Positions 63,480 to 64,000 of a stretch of 64,000 bases of DNA are shown piece after piece. Position 1 is the stretch's first letter; each line of letters begins with the position of its first letter. Origin of the DNA: JANJWP01 sp964540725 (lineage in GTDB: Bacteria; Patescibacteriota; Gracilibacteria; BD1-5; UBA2023); NCBI GenBank assembly GCA_964540725.1, contig CAZINU010000002.1, positions 1-64,000 on the forward strand, written 5' to 3'. The position numbers were made by a program, and so were the translations under genes. The notes below the pieces were generated by a model. That model did no database searches, was not told the origin of the DNA, and saw nothing but the letters and a program-made list of their open reading frames with translations.

Positions 63480-64000
63480 ATGGAACACGCCCAAGAACAA
63501 ACGCTCGAACGATCGCGGGTTTCCGGAACGGTGGAGAGGGCTTCCGACCGGGTATTGTGAATGCTTCACGGGCCCGAACGGGCGAATTTCATCGCGGCGC
63601 TCGAATCGCCCGACACGAACGCCCGGGTATTTTCCGCAATCGGGGACGACTTGAAACGGGCCGTCTCAAGCATCGCCAAGAACGGGGTATCAACCCCTGA
63701 CGACGCGCTCATCGTTCGGGCTTTCGTGACGGTTTCTGGGGGCGACGCCGGGGGGAAGCTCGAGTGGAGCGATTCGGTAGCCTCCGCTAAAATCGCGCTT
63801 TCGCGCATGCAGGAATCCCGAATGCGGCAGCATGTCCTGGCCGGACTGAAGGCCTCGGATGTCGACGGCGAATCGTACCGGCAAATGGCCCGTTCGATCG
63901 GAAGCCGGTCCATCGACGTCGACCAAAACGGCATCATTGACGCCGCCGAGCGGGAAAATTTCCGAAAGGGGATCGATGCCGACTTCGCCGGGAAGGAAGG
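63480..64000 (+). CDS. hypothetical protein, partial at window end
   Basis: At least 173 residues, open at the window edge. Mostly helical and acidic. The stretch DVDQNGIIDAAERENF resembles a dockerin or EF-hand calcium loop (D-x-N-G-x-I-D..E), but there is one copy only. TGA 63558-63560 (residue 27) is read as Gly. It is coupled to 63162-63476. Confidence 0.6.

Noticed and set aside
293..63560. Treating TGA-interrupted genes as pseudogenes or split genes
   Set aside because: The interruptions are almost always TGA, never TAA or TAG, occur at conserved glycines and leave the motifs on both sides intact.

Overview
The window is GC-rich chromosomal DNA from a bacterium that reads UGA as glycine (translation table 25), as known for Candidatus Gracilibacteria (BD1-5) and Absconditabacteria (SR1). 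About 37 in-frame TGA codons interrupt otherwise intact genes. Many fall on invariant glycines: the UvrA zinc-finger HGLG and GPEGG motifs, the P-loops of ComM and a VirB4-like ATPase, RecG HQFRGRVGRG, RlmH FLIGGAYG, CtpA YGKGSVQ and the Clp VLGQ motif. True genes end in TAA or TAG, with one suspicious exception (51674-52111). Every gene below is joined across its TGA codons. Together with the compact housekeeping content this points to a patescibacterial (CPR) host, most likely Gracilibacteria.

Layout. 1-2115: tRNA-Ser(GCU), a NIF3 protein, a MazG-like protein, and tRNA-Ser(UGA) followed by two unusual palindromic repeats built from its own 3' end. 2116-13019: Nudix, a TPR lipoprotein, then a minus-strand operon (rubredoxin-superoxide reductase, 2Fe-2S ferredoxin, era, methyltransferase), then rny-lgt-comEC and glyA with a hypothetical partner. 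13029-25047: ctpA, four genes of unknown function, comF, a Clp-type AAA+ gene with six UGA codons and an apparent one-base frameshift, uvrA, murB, rluB. 25048-30275: a very large SLH-domain surface (S-layer-like) protein with a long structured leader, and a second secreted protein. 30436-39236: a VirB4/HerA-like ATPase, a secreted protein, a pilin operon (prepilin, PilX-like, rluD) and a sigma-region-4/HARE-HTH protein. 39262-46810: comM, RNase J with a free-standing homologue of its C-terminal domain, and an operon of four small two-helix VirB2-like proteins plus a zinc metallopeptidase. 46922-51103: holin-like protein, secG, peptide-binding protein, membrane protein, rlmH. 51207-57398: tRNA-Thr, tRNA-Tyr with another tRNA-linked repeat, a possibly foreign gene, tRNA-Leu, rpmE, a triple-repeat VirB2-like protein and a second VirB4/HerA-like ATPase. 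57505-64000: recG, a major pilin, ruvA, a CsaB-like pyruvyltransferase and small proteins.

How the genes work together. (i) ComEC, ComF, ComM, three pilin-type proteins, RecG and RuvA suggest natural DNA uptake and recombination. (ii) Two paralogous secretion-type ATPases and seven copies of a two-helix module, four as single genes and three fused, look like a reduced, divergent type IV secretion-like machine. (iii) The SLH protein and the CsaB-like enzyme suggest a surface layer held by pyruvylated wall polymer. (iv) A rubredoxin-superoxide reductase and a ferredoxin point to an anaerobic or microaerophilic life.

Gene expression. Most starts lack a Shine-Dalgarno sequence and several ATGs sit 6-12 nt after a clear -10 box, so leaderless or very short-leader translation looks common. 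In four places a terminator U-tract runs straight into the -35 box of the next gene.
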